Part shown: piece by piece, positions 52,754 to 60,913 of the stretch
Layout of the letters: every line of letters starts with the position of its first letter
Numbering within the stretch: the stretch's first letter is position 1
From: Burkholderiales bacterium
Lineage (GTDB): Bacteria > Pseudomonadota > Gammaproteobacteria > Burkholderiales > WYBJ01
Length of the DNA stretch: 64,000 bases
Reading direction: 5' to 3'
Assembly: GCA_020848435.1 (NCBI GenBank)
Contig: JADLAC010000078.1
Span: 62,001 to 126,000 of the forward strand
Program-made: the position numbers and the translations under genes
Notes under the pieces: generated by a model
Databases searched by the model: none
The model's input: the letters and a program-made list of their open reading frames with translations, nothing else
Told to the model about the DNA's origin: nothing

Positions 52754-53884
52754 CTAGCGCAGCAGGCGCGCAAGCAGCGCGCGGTACATTCCAGGCAGGA
52801 CCTCCAGGTCCCGCAGCGGCACGTACTCGTTCACCTTGTGGATGCTGGCATTGGTCGGTCCGAGCTCGATGACATGCGGGCAGATCTCGGATAGGAAGCG
52901 CCCGTCGGACGTGCCACCGGTGGTCGAGAGCTCGGGCGCGAAGCCTTGGACTTCGCGTATCGCCTCGATCGCGGCATCGACCAGGACCCCGGCATCGGTG
53001 AGATAGGGCTTGGCCCCCAGCTCCCAAGCCAGGTCGCACTTCACGGCGTTGCGTTCCAGGATCCGCTGGACGCGCTGCTGCAAGCCCTCGGGGGTGCTTG
53101 CGGTCGAGAAGCGGAAATTGAACAGCACCTCGGCCTCGCCCGGGATCACGTTGGCCGCGCCCGTCCCGGCGCGGATATTCGAAACCTGCCACGTCGTCGG
53201 CGGAAAGAAATCATTGCCGTTGTCCCACACGGTGCTCGCCAGCTCCGCGATCGCGGGCGAAACCATGTGCACCGCGTTCATGCCCTGGTCGGGATAGGCG
53301 ACATGGCCTTGCACGCCGTGAACCGTCAGCTTCGCCGACAGCGAGCCGCGGCGGCCGTTCTTCACCATGTCGCCGGCGCGCTGCACCGAGGTCGGCTCGC
53401 CGACGATGCAGAAGTCGGGAATCTCGCGGCGCGCGACCAATTGCTCGATCACGGCCACCGTGCCGTCTTTCGCCGGCCCTTCCTCGTCGGAGGTGAGCAA
53501 GAGCGCGATCGATCCCGCATGCCGCGGCTGCGCGGCGACGAACGCCTCGATCGCGGTGACGAAGGCGGCGAGCGATCCTTTCATGTCGGCCGCGCCCCGG
53601 CCGTACAGCCGGCCAGCGCGCAGCGCCGGCTCGAAGGGATCGCTGTCCCACTTCTCGCGCGGTCCGGCCGGCACCACATCGGTGTGACCGGCGAAGCACA
53701 CCAGCGGACCCGCGTCGCCACGGCGCGCCCACAGGTTGGTGACGCCGTTGCGGGCGATGGTCTCGCAGTGGAAGCCGAGCGGGGCGAGCCGGGCTTGCAG
53801 CAGCTCCTGGCAGCCGGCATCGTCCGGAGTGACGGAAGGCCGGGCGATCAGTGCCCGGGCGAGCTCGATGGTGCTTGCAGTCAT
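52754..53884 (-). CDS. dapE: Succinyl-diaminopimelate desuccinylase
   Basis: 376-residue M20 metallopeptidase-family enzyme of lysine/diaminopimelate synthesis. Metal-binding signature VCFAGHTDVVPAG (His, Asp), YGRGAADMKGSLAAF (Asp), TSDEEGPAKDGT (catalytic and metal Glu), GEPTSVQRAGDMVKNGRRG and C-terminal TTGGTSDGRFLSEI, then a final His region IVELGPTNASIHKVNEYVPL. Intact, as needed for an essential function. Divergent from the hydroxyacid dehydrogenase gene. Confidence 0.94.
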   Translation of the reverse strand: MTASTIELARALIARPSVTPDDAGCQELLQARLAPLGFHCETIARNGVTNLWARRGDAGPLVCFAGHTDVVPAGPREKWDSDPFEPALRAGRLYGRGAADMKGSLAAFVTAIEAFVAAQPRHAGSIALLLTSDEEGPAKDGTVAVIEQLVARREIPDFCIVGEPTSVQRAGDMVKNGRRGSLSAKLTVHGVQGHVAYPDQGMNAVHMVSPAIAELASTVWDNGNDFFPPTTWQVSNIRAGTGAANVIPGEAEVLFNFRFSTASTPEGLQQRVQRILERNAVKCDLAWELGAKPYLTDAGVLVDAAIEAIREVQGFAPELSTTGGTSDGRFLSEICPHVIELGPTNASIHKVNEYVPLRDLEVLPGMYRALLARLLR

Positions 53885-54022
53885 GATGGCCAGCGTGGCG
53901 GGAAAGCGTCGCAGTATAGCCTTGCACGGCGCACGAGGCTGCTAGAATCCGGCCATCTCCCGAATTGCCTGGCGCCTCGTGTCGGCGGCGGCCGCGACCG
54001 CGTCGCCACCGGCGTGCTCCCG

Positions 54023-55018
54023 ATGACCGGCATATTGGTATCCGAGCGTTTTCCCGCGGATGCGGCGCGGCGCATGGAAGCTTCGGCCCAACGCTCGGGC
54101 CGGCCGCTGCGCTGGATTCGTCTGCCCGCCGATCCGAGCGCGCGCGTGGATGACGCCGCGCTGCCGGCCATCGAGGTCGCCTTCTACAGCGGCGATCTGT
54201 TCGAAACCCACGGCCGAGCCTTTTTTTCCGCCGTGCGCAAGGCGCCGAATTTGCGCTGGTTGCAGATGTTCAACGTCGGCGTCGACCATCCCATTTTCGC
54301 CGAGCTGCTCGCGCGCGGCATTCGTCTCACGACCGCGGCCGGCACCACCGCGATGCCGATCGCACAGTCGGCCATGACGGGCTTGCTCATGCTCGCGCGC
54401 GGCTTCCCTGCCTGGCTGCGCGCGCAGCAAGCGCACACGTGGGCGCAGTGCCGCGGCGAGCGCCAGCCGAAAGACCTCGCGGGCCAGACGCTGTGCGTGC
54501 TCGGCCTGGGCAGCATCGGCTCGGAGCTCGCCCGGCTCGCTCAAGCCTTCGGCATGACGGTGATCGGCGTGCGGCGCAGCCCGCGCAAGGCCGACGACCC
54601 GGTCGAGCACATCGTCGCGGCGGCGGCGCTGGCCGAAACCTTGCCGCGTTGCCAATGGCTCGCGCTCGCCTGTCCGCTGACCGCGGATACACGCCGGCTG
54701 ATCGACGCGGCGATGCTCGCCCGGCTGCCGCAAGGCGCCTGTCTGATCAACGTCGCCCGCGGCGAGATCGTCGATGAGGCCGCGCTCATCGCAGCGCTTC
54801 GCGGCGGCCAGCTCGCGGGCGCCTACCTGGACGTGTTCGAAAACGAGCCGCTGCCCGCCGATTCACCGCTGTGGGATCTGCCGAATGTGATCGTCACCCC
54901 GCACAACTGCGGCGCCTCCAGCGGCAACGATGCGCGCGTGTTGGAGCTCTTCGTGCGCAACTTCGAGCGCTGGATCGTGGGCCGCCCGCTCGTCAACGAG
55001 ATCGAGCGAGCGGCGTGA
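54023..55018 (+). CDS. D-2-hydroxyacid dehydrogenase
   Basis: 331 residues. NAD site VLGLGSIGSELARLAQAFGM, catalytic Arg in INVARGEIVDEAAL, Glu region DVFENEPLPADSPLW, and His in VIVTPHNCGAS. Reduces a 2-keto acid or oxidises a D-2-hydroxyacid. The upstream open frame continues antisense to dapE but the fold begins at MTGILVSERFPADAAR. A Bug receptor gene follows 50 bases later, so the substrate may be a hydroxyacid taken up through that system. Confidence 0.9.
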   Translation: MTGILVSERFPADAARRMEASAQRSGRPLRWIRLPADPSARVDDAALPAIEVAFYSGDLFETHGRAFFSAVRKAPNLRWLQMFNVGVDHPIFAELLARGIRLTTAAGTTAMPIAQSAMTGLLMLARGFPAWLRAQQAHTWAQCRGERQPKDLAGQTLCVLGLGSIGSELARLAQAFGMTVIGVRRSPRKADDPVEHIVAAAALAETLPRCQWLALACPLTADTRRLIDAAMLARLPQGACLINVARGEIVDEAALIAALRGGQLAGAYLDVFENEPLPADSPLWDLPNVIVTPHNCGASSGNDARVLELFVRNFERWIVGRPLVNEIERAA

Positions 55019-55068
55019 GCCACGTCGCGCCTCGCACACCGCCCGCAATCACATCATGAGGAGCAAGA

Positions 55069-56037
55069 ATGCGTAGCTTTCGTCTGCTCGGCTCGACCGC
55101 TGCAATTCTCGCCTGCATGGCAGTGCATTCGTTCGCGCAGAACTACCCCACGCGCACGGCGCGCATCGTCGTGCCGTATGCCGCGGGCGGCAATACCGAC
55201 ATCGTCGCACGCCTGATCGCGCAGCATCTCACCAACGCCTGGGGCCAGCAGGTGATCGTCGACAACCGTCCGGGCGGTGCGACCAACATCGGCTCGGAGC
55301 TGGTCGCGCGCGCGCAGCCCGACGGCTATACCTTGCTCATGGGTGGGGCCTCCAATGCGATCAACATGACGCTGTTCCGCAAGCCGCCCTACGATACGCT
55401 GAAGGAGTTCGCGCCGATCGTATTGTGCACGGTGGGCGCGAACCTGCTGTCGGTGCATCCGTCGATTCCAGCGAAGAACTTGCGCGAGCTGATGGCAATG
55501 GCGCGCGCGCGTCCGGGCCAGCTCAATTTCGCCACCTCGGGGATCGGCTCGTCGAACCACATGGCGGGCGAGCTGTTCAAGCTGATGGCCAATATCAACA
55601 TCACCCACGTGCCGTACAAGGGCAACACGCCGGCGCTCACCGACATGGTGGGCGGGCATGTCGAGATGGGCTTCGCCGGCATCACCTCGCAGATGCCGCT
55701 GATCAAAGCCGGCAAGCTGCGGCCCATCGCCTTGAGCAGCAAGGAGCGCTTCCCCGCGGTGCCCGAGGTGCCGACGTTCCACGAATCGGGTCTGCCGGGC
55801 TACGAGAGCAGCACCTGGTTCGGCATGTTCGCGCCGGCCGCGACCTCGGCCGAGGTGATCCGCAAGGTGAATGACGATGTCGCCAAAATCCTCGGCCGTG
55901 CGGACATCAAGGAGCGCCTCACCGCCGACGGCCAGATCCCGGGCGGGGGGTCGAGCGAGTCGTTCGCCAAGTTCGTCCGCGACGAAATCGCCAAGTATGC
56001 CAAGGTGATCAAGGCGGCCAAGGTGCCATTGCAGTGA
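55069..56037 (+). CDS. Bug/TctC-type periplasmic solute receptor
   Basis: 322 residues. Signal peptide (SFRLLGSTAAILACMAVHSFA), RTARIVVPYAAGGNTDIVAR, IVDNRPGGATNIGSELVARA, NFATSGIGSSNHMAGELFKL and HVPYKGNTPALTDMV. GAGGAG precedes the ATG. Its stop overlaps the start of the CoA ligase by four bases, coupling the two genes. Confidence 0.92.
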   Translation: MRSFRLLGSTAAILACMAVHSFAQNYPTRTARIVVPYAAGGNTDIVARLIAQHLTNAWGQQVIVDNRPGGATNIGSELVARAQPDGYTLLMGGASNAINMTLFRKPPYDTLKEFAPIVLCTVGANLLSVHPSIPAKNLRELMAMARARPGQLNFATSGIGSSNHMAGELFKLMANINITHVPYKGNTPALTDMVGGHVEMGFAGITSQMPLIKAGKLRPIALSSKERFPAVPEVPTFHESGLPGYESSTWFGMFAPAATSAEVIRKVNDDVAKILGRADIKERLTADGQIPGGGSSESFAKFVRDEIAKYAKVIKAAKVPLQ

Positions 56038-58172
56038 CGCCGCAAGCGCTGCCCTTGCGCCAGGATCCCGAATTCTCGCGCCTGCTCCGCCCGCGCGGCG
56101 TGGCGGTGGTCGGCGCTTCCGCCGATCTCGGTCGGATCGGCGGCCAGCCCGTGCGCCTGCTGACCGAATACGGCTATGCGGGCAAGGTCTACCCGGTCAA
56201 CCCGAAGTACACCGCGCTGGCCGGGCTCGCGTGCTATCCCGACATCGCGGCGGTGCCGCAACCGTGCGATGTCGCCATCATCGCGGTGGCGGCCAAGCAG
56301 GTCGCGGCGACGCTGCGCCAATGCGGTGAGGCCGGCATCGCGTTCGCCATCGTCTTCACCGCGGGCTTCCGCGAAATCGGCGGCGAGGGGATCGCGCTCG
56401 AGCACGATCTCGCCCAAGCCGTCGCCGCGAGCGGGGTGCGCGTGGTGGGTCCCAACTGCATCGGCATCATGAACGTGCCCGAGCGCATCTACATGGGCTT
56501 CGGTCCGGGATTCCACAACCCGAATCTGCGCTGCGGTCCGGTCGCCTTCGTCTCGCAAAGCGGCGGCTTCGCCTTCAGCGTGGTCGGCCTGGTCGATGCG
56601 CAAGGCATCGGCTTTCGCTACATCGTCTCCGGCGGCAACGAGGCCGACTTGACCACGCTCGACTTCATCGAGCATTTTCTCGACCGCGACGACGTCGAGG
56701 TGGTCGTGAGCTACATGGAAGGCATCGCCGACGGCGCGCGGCTGCGCGCCATCGGCCGCCGCGCGCTCGACAAGCGCAAGCCCATCCTCATCTGGAAGGC
56801 CGGCAATTCGGGCATCGGCCGCACCGCGGCGACCTCGCATACCGCCAGCATGACCGCGGACTACAGTTTGTATCGCGCGGCGTTTCGCGAAGGCGGCTTC
56901 ATCGAGGTGCGCGATTCCGACGATCTCGCCGACTGCATCCGCGCCTTCACGGGCCGGAAACTGCCGCGCGGCAATCGCATCGCAGTGATCACCACCTCGG
57001 GCGGCTCCGGGGTGCTCATGGCGGACCATTGCGACCAGGAAGGCCTGAGCTTGCCTGAATTTCAGCCCGGCACGCTCGACCAGTTGCGCGCCATCATGCC
57101 GGCGTTTTCCACCTTCGCCAATCCGGCGGACTTCACCGCCCAGCTCTCGGGCAACCATGAGCTCTTCAACCAGGGCCTGCGCATCGTTCTGGACGATCCG
57201 AGTTTCGATCAGGTCATCATTCGCTACGGTGCGGTCCAGGGCGGGAATTCGCACCTCTGGGCGCAAGGCATCGCGGAGCTGTGCGCAACCACGGACAAGC
57301 CCTTGCTCATCGCCTGGAGCCGGCCGCCGGAGTTGAGCGCGCGCTCGCTGGCGATCCTCGCCGAGCACCGCATTCCCTGGTGCCTCACCCCGGTGCGCAC
57401 GGCGCATGCCGCCGGCGTCTTGCACCGCTTCGCCGACAAGCTCGCGACCTTGCGCCCGGCGAAGATCGAGCGGCCGCTGGAACCGGTGCCGCTGGCGTGG
57501 CCCGCAGCCGCCGCGACGCTTTCGGAATACCGGGCCCGAGACTATCTCGCCGCCTACGGCATCCCGGTCGCGAAGGAGATCCTGCTGCCGCCGGATGCGC
57601 TGAGCAGCGCGACTGCGCTCGATCTGCGCTTTCCTGTGGCGGTCAAGGTGGAATCGCCCGACATCCCTCACAAGACCGAGGCCGGCGCGGTGCGCCTCGC
57701 CGTGGCCGATCTCGCCGCGATGCGCGCCGCGGCGCAGGCAGTGGTCGCATCGGCGCGCGCCTTCAAACCGGATGCGCGCATCGAGGGCGTGCTCGTCGCC
57801 GAAATGCAGCAGGGCCTCGAAACCATCGTCGGCGCGCTATGCGATCCCTACTTCGGGCCGGTGGTGCTGTTCGGTGTGGGCGGCATCACCACTGAGCTAT
57901 TGAAGGAAGTGTCGTATCGGTTCGCGCCGTTCGATCTTCAGACGGCGAAGGAAATGATCGAGGAGAACCGGCTCGCACCGCTATTCAAGGGCTATCGCGG
58001 CCGCGCACCGCTCGACGTGGATGCGCTCGCCGGCGTGCTGTCGCGGCTCTCGTGGCTGATCGCCGATCACGCCGCGCACATCGGCGAGATCGATCTGAAT
58101 CCCGTGTTCGTGCGCGTGGCCGGCGAAGGGGCATGCGTGGCCGATGCCTTGATCGTGACGCGCGCGGCCTGA
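56034..58172 (+). CDS. ADP-forming acetate/acyl-CoA ligase, fused alpha-beta form
   Basis: 712 residues with alpha and beta parts fused. CoA-binding domain at the start (RPRGVAVVGASADLGRIGG), succinyl-CoA-ligase-like domain with the phospho-His region GRTAATSHTASMTADYSLYR and ITTSGGSGVLMADHCDQEG, then the ATP-grasp domain (YLAAYGIPVAKEILL, VAVKVESPDIPHKTEAGAV, VLFGVGGITTELLKEV). Joins CoA to a carboxylate, making or using ATP. GTG start overlaps the Bug stop (GTGA). The uptake-to-activation link is inferred. Confidence 0.92.
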   Translation: MTPQALPLRQDPEFSRLLRPRGVAVVGASADLGRIGGQPVRLLTEYGYAGKVYPVNPKYTALAGLACYPDIAAVPQPCDVAIIAVAAKQVAATLRQCGEAGIAFAIVFTAGFREIGGEGIALEHDLAQAVAASGVRVVGPNCIGIMNVPERIYMGFGPGFHNPNLRCGPVAFVSQSGGFAFSVVGLVDAQGIGFRYIVSGGNEADLTTLDFIEHFLDRDDVEVVVSYMEGIADGARLRAIGRRALDKRKPILIWKAGNSGIGRTAATSHTASMTADYSLYRAAFREGGFIEVRDSDDLADCIRAFTGRKLPRGNRIAVITTSGGSGVLMADHCDQEGLSLPEFQPGTLDQLRAIMPAFSTFANPADFTAQLSGNHELFNQGLRIVLDDPSFDQVIIRYGAVQGGNSHLWAQGIAELCATTDKPLLIAWSRPPELSARSLAILAEHRIPWCLTPVRTAHAAGVLHRFADKLATLRPAKIERPLEPVPLAWPAAAATLSEYRARDYLAAYGIPVAKEILLPPDALSSATALDLRFPVAVKVESPDIPHKTEAGAVRLAVADLAAMRAAAQAVVASARAFKPDARIEGVLVAEMQQGLETIVGALCDPYFGPVVLFGVGGITTELLKEVSYRFAPFDLQTAKEMIEENRLAPLFKGYRGRAPLDVDALAGVLSRLSWLIADHAAHIGEIDLNPVFVRVAGEGACVADALIVTRAA

Positions 58173-58411
58173 CCGGGGTCGCGCCTAGACCGGTAAACCG
58201 GGCAAATTCCTTTTGACGTTCAGCCCTTGGGGTCCCTTGCCGGCGGCACCGCGCGGCTCGATCCGCTTGACCACTTGGATCGCCTGCTCGCGCTCGCTTT
58301 GCATGCGCTGGCTGAGCGCGCCTAGCCTGCGCCGTGGGAGATCTGACCCCAGGTCGTTGACACCATGAAACGTGCAAGACCCCAGGTCGTTAGGCACGCT
58401 CCGAGCGATCG
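58173..58411. other. Gap with REP-like direct repeat
   Basis: 239 bases between two convergent genes. Contains a 14-bp direct repeat at 58345-58358 and 58378-58391 flanking a core ATGAAACGTGCAAGAC. A short open frame on the minus strand (about 58185-58340) has no recognisable domain. Confidence 0.6.
58345..58391. repeat. 14-bp direct repeat flanking a REP-like core
   Basis: GACCCCAGGTCGTT occurs exactly twice (58345-58358, 58378-58391). Between them ATGAAACGTGCAAGAC resembles the elements at 13980 and 41616. Could be decayed mobile-element remains. Confidence 0.7.
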
Positions 58412-59386
58412 CTACTCGACCTTCACGCCGATTTTCTTCGAGATCGCCGCGTACTTCTCCACCTCGCGCCTGATGAAAGCGCGAAACTCCTCGGCCGTGC
58501 CGCCCACGGTCTCGACGCCGTTGGCGGCATATTTCTCGCGCAGGCCCGGTGCGACAAGCGCCTTGTTGATCGCATCGTTCAGCTTGGCGAGCACGGGCTT
58601 GCCGATGCCCGGCGGCGTGATCAGTCCGCTCCATACCGTCATGTCGTAGCCGGGAACGCCGGATTCGTCCAGAGTCGGGATGTCGGGATACGAGCTCGAG
58701 CGTTTCAGGCTGGTCAGCGCCAGGCCGCGCAGCTTGCCCGAACGGTGGTGCTGGACGATCGAGCTCATGCTCTCGAACATGACCTGCACCCGCCCAGTCA
58801 TCATCTCGGTCATCGCCGCCGCGCCGCCCTTGTACGGGACGTGCACGATGTCCACGCCCGCCATGTCCTTGAACAGCTCGCCGCCGAAATGCCCCGGCGT
58901 GCCATTGCCGGAGGACGCATTGGAGAGCTTGCCGGGGTGTGCCTTGGCGTAGTCGATCAGCTCGCGCACCGATCTTGCCGGAAGCTGCGGCGCGACCGCG
59001 AGCAGCATGCCGTTGGAATTGGTCTGCGCGACCGGCTGGATGTCGATCAACGCGTCGTAGGGCACCTTCATCATGCTGCGATTGATCGCGAGCCCGCCGA
59101 TGTTGCCGTAGCCGAGGGTATAACCGTCGGCTGCCGCGCGCACCACCATGTTGATGCCGATGGTGAGCCCGCCGCCGGGCCGATTGTCGACCACGACCTG
59201 CTGGCCGAGGATGCGGCCCAGCTCCACGGCGATGATGCGCGCCGAGGTATCGGAGGCACTGCCGGCCGCCTGGGGCACGATGAAGCGCAACGGGCGCTCG
59301 GGGTATTCGGCGTGCGCATGCGCGGCGCACCCCAACAGCGCCGCGGCCAGGAGCAAGGTCGATCGCAACGAGCCATCGCTGATCAC
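58412..59386 (-). CDS. Bug/TctC-type periplasmic solute receptor
   Basis: 324 residues from the GTG at 59384-59386, which follows GGAGGAG by six bases. Signal peptide (STLLLAAALLGCAAHAHA), RPLRFIVPQAAGSASDTSAR, VVDNRPGGGLTIGINMVV, NASSGNGTPGHFGGELFK and HVPYKGGAAAMTEMM. Divergent from the selenoprotein gene across about 200 bases, so the two may share a control region. Confidence 0.91.
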   Translation of the reverse strand: MISDGSLRSTLLLAAALLGCAAHAHAEYPERPLRFIVPQAAGSASDTSARIIAVELGRILGQQVVVDNRPGGGLTIGINMVVRAAADGYTLGYGNIGGLAINRSMMKVPYDALIDIQPVAQTNSNGMLLAVAPQLPARSVRELIDYAKAHPGKLSNASSGNGTPGHFGGELFKDMAGVDIVHVPYKGGAAAMTEMMTGRVQVMFESMSSIVQHHRSGKLRGLALTSLKRSSSYPDIPTLDESGVPGYDMTVWSGLITPPGIGKPVLAKLNDAINKALVAPGLREKYAANGVETVGGTAEEFRAFIRREVEKYAAISKKIGVKVE

Positions 59387-59584
59387 TGTCGTCTCCTCCG
59401 GCCTGCCCGTGTTGTCTTGGCTGACCCGGCACAAGCCTAGCATCCGCATGCCATAATGGCCACGATCGTGTCCTCCCCCGCGAGCTCTTCAAGCATCGGC
59501 CGAGCGCCGCGACACCGGCACGCGGCCACGCCGGTAGCGGCTCGTGTCCGCCCCGTTTCCCTTTTTGCCGAACAAGGAGGCGCA

Positions 59585-60796
59585 TTGGCACGCTTGTCCG
59601 AGCTACCTGCCTGGGAACGCGAGCACCATCTCGACAAGATTCGCGACCTGCCCGATTTCGGCCCCATTGCCTGGGTGCAAGGGCCCGCGCTCGCGCAACG
59701 CCGCGTCGCGATCGTGACCACGGCAGGGTTGCAAACCCGCGACGACGCGCCGTTTCGAGCGGGCAGCGCGGATTACCGGGTCATTCCGAGTAGCACGCGA
59801 GCCGCCGACATCGTCATGAGTCACGTCTCGGTGAACTACGACCGCACGGGATTTCAGGAAGACCTCAACGTGGTTTTCCCGCTCGACCGGCTGCGTGAGC
59901 TGGCTCACCATGGGACGATCGGATCGGTCGCGGATTTCCACTACTCGTTCATGGGGGCGGCCTCGATTCGCGCCCTCGAACCCAAGGCCAAGGAACTGGC
60001 GCGGCTGCTCCGGAAGGACCGGGTCGACGCGGTCTTGCTGTCGCCGGTCTGACCCAACTGCACGTGCGCCGTGGGCGCACTGGGACACTACATCGAGCGC
60101 GCGGGCGTGCCGAGCGCGCAGATCAGCCTGATTCGAGAACAGACCGCCGCGATCGCGCCGCCGCGCGCACTATGGGTGCCATTCATGCTGGGCCGGCCGT
60201 TCGGCGTGCCGAACGATCCGGAGTTTCAGACCCGCGTCCTGCGCGCTCTGCTGGCGCTGTTCGAGCATCCGAGCGGTCCGGTGCTGGAGGACTTTCCCGA
60301 CGATGCGCCGGCCGATCCGGGCGACGCCGCGGGCTTCGCGTGTCCCGTGAGCTTCGCGCCGGCAGCGGCTGCGCAGGAGCCGGGTGCTGCCTTGCTGGCC
60401 GAGATCGAGCAACTCGCCGTCTGGCACGAGCTGGCGAAGCGACGCCGCGGCCGCACCACCGTCGGCATTTCGGGGCTGAGCGTCGTAGAGGCGGCGCGCT
60501 TGGTCGGCGCATTGCTGCGCGGCACGCCAATCGGCAGTCCGCAAGCCGATGCTTCGCTCGGCATGGTGCTCAAGCGCTGTTGCGACGACATCAAGGCGTA
60601 TTACTTCGAAGCGCTCGCCGCCCAGCCGGGGCAGCTCTCCGCGCGCGCCATCGATGCCGCGTTCTGGCGCGATACCGCGGCCGGGCGAGCGTTCCTGCAA
60701 CTGCGCGAGGCCGGGCTCGGCCATCCGGACGAGTCTGTCGCGGGATTCGCCGAACGCTCGCTCGTGCCCCGCGCCATTCTGCATCGCGAGCAGTAA
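59585..60796 (+). CDS. Predicted selenoprotein, glycine/betaine reductase selenoprotein B-like, with in-frame TGA as Sec156
   Basis: One frame of 403 residues interrupted only by TGA at 60050-60052. Before it: LPAWEREHHLDKIRDLPDFG, VAIVTTAGLQTRDD, DYRVIPSSTRAADIVMSHVS, DFHYSFMGAA. After it the same frame continues PNCTCAVGALGHYIERAGVP and LWVPFMLGRPFGVPNDPEFQ. Reading TGA as selenocysteine gives U156-P-N-C159, a UxxC redox pair with strong context on both sides. A SECIS-like hairpin starts at once. The TTG start follows AAGGAGG (59574-59580); an ATG 43 codons earlier has no such site. The family acts on Sec/Cys thiol chemistry related to glycine, sarcosine or betaine reductases; the substrate is unknown. 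A simple gene-caller would report two truncated genes. A pseudogene with one nonsense change is the main alternative. Confidence 0.8.
60053..60084 (+). promoter_or_regulatory. SECIS-like hairpin directly after the TGA codon
   Basis: Inner stem GTGCGCC (60064-60070) and GGCGCAC (60074-60080) around loop GTG (60071-60073); outer stem CCCA (60053-60056) with TGGG (60081-60084) across a seven-base bulge on the 5' side. The loop starts 18 bases after the TGA, in the known range for bacterial SECIS, and begins with G-U as the consensus needs. Supports Sec insertion; not a proof. Confidence 0.65.
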
Positions 60797-60834
60797 GCGA
60801 AAGCGGCGTCCGCGGATTGCATCGACGCGTGCGT

Positions 60835-60850
60835 GCCGGCTCGCGCCGGC
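60835..60850. terminator. Small hairpin between convergent genes
   Basis: GCCGGC, loop TCGC, GCCGGC, between the end of the selenoprotein gene and the end of the Bug gene on the other strand. Six pairs, no T-tract. Confidence 0.35.
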
Positions 60851-60913
60851 GACCCTCGTTCGCAGCCCGCCACGCGCCTGCGCAGCGCTAGTTCCGCGCC
60901 GATTACGCGCCGC

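Noticed and set aside
52946..54022. Plus-strand frame reading through antisense of dapE into the hydroxyacid dehydrogenase
   Set aside because: Only the part after 54023 has family similarity; the rest mirrors dapE.
58185..58345. Short minus-strand frame ending KGPQGLNVKRNLPGLPV
   Set aside because: Faint resemblance to basic nucleic-acid-binding tails, but too short and without start signal; could be a remnant.
59456..60052. Two separate genes (upstream ORF ending at the TGA and a downstream ORF from 60071)
   Set aside because: Both halves share one frame and one family, the second has no ribosome-binding site, and the TGA sits in a UxxC motif with a hairpin.
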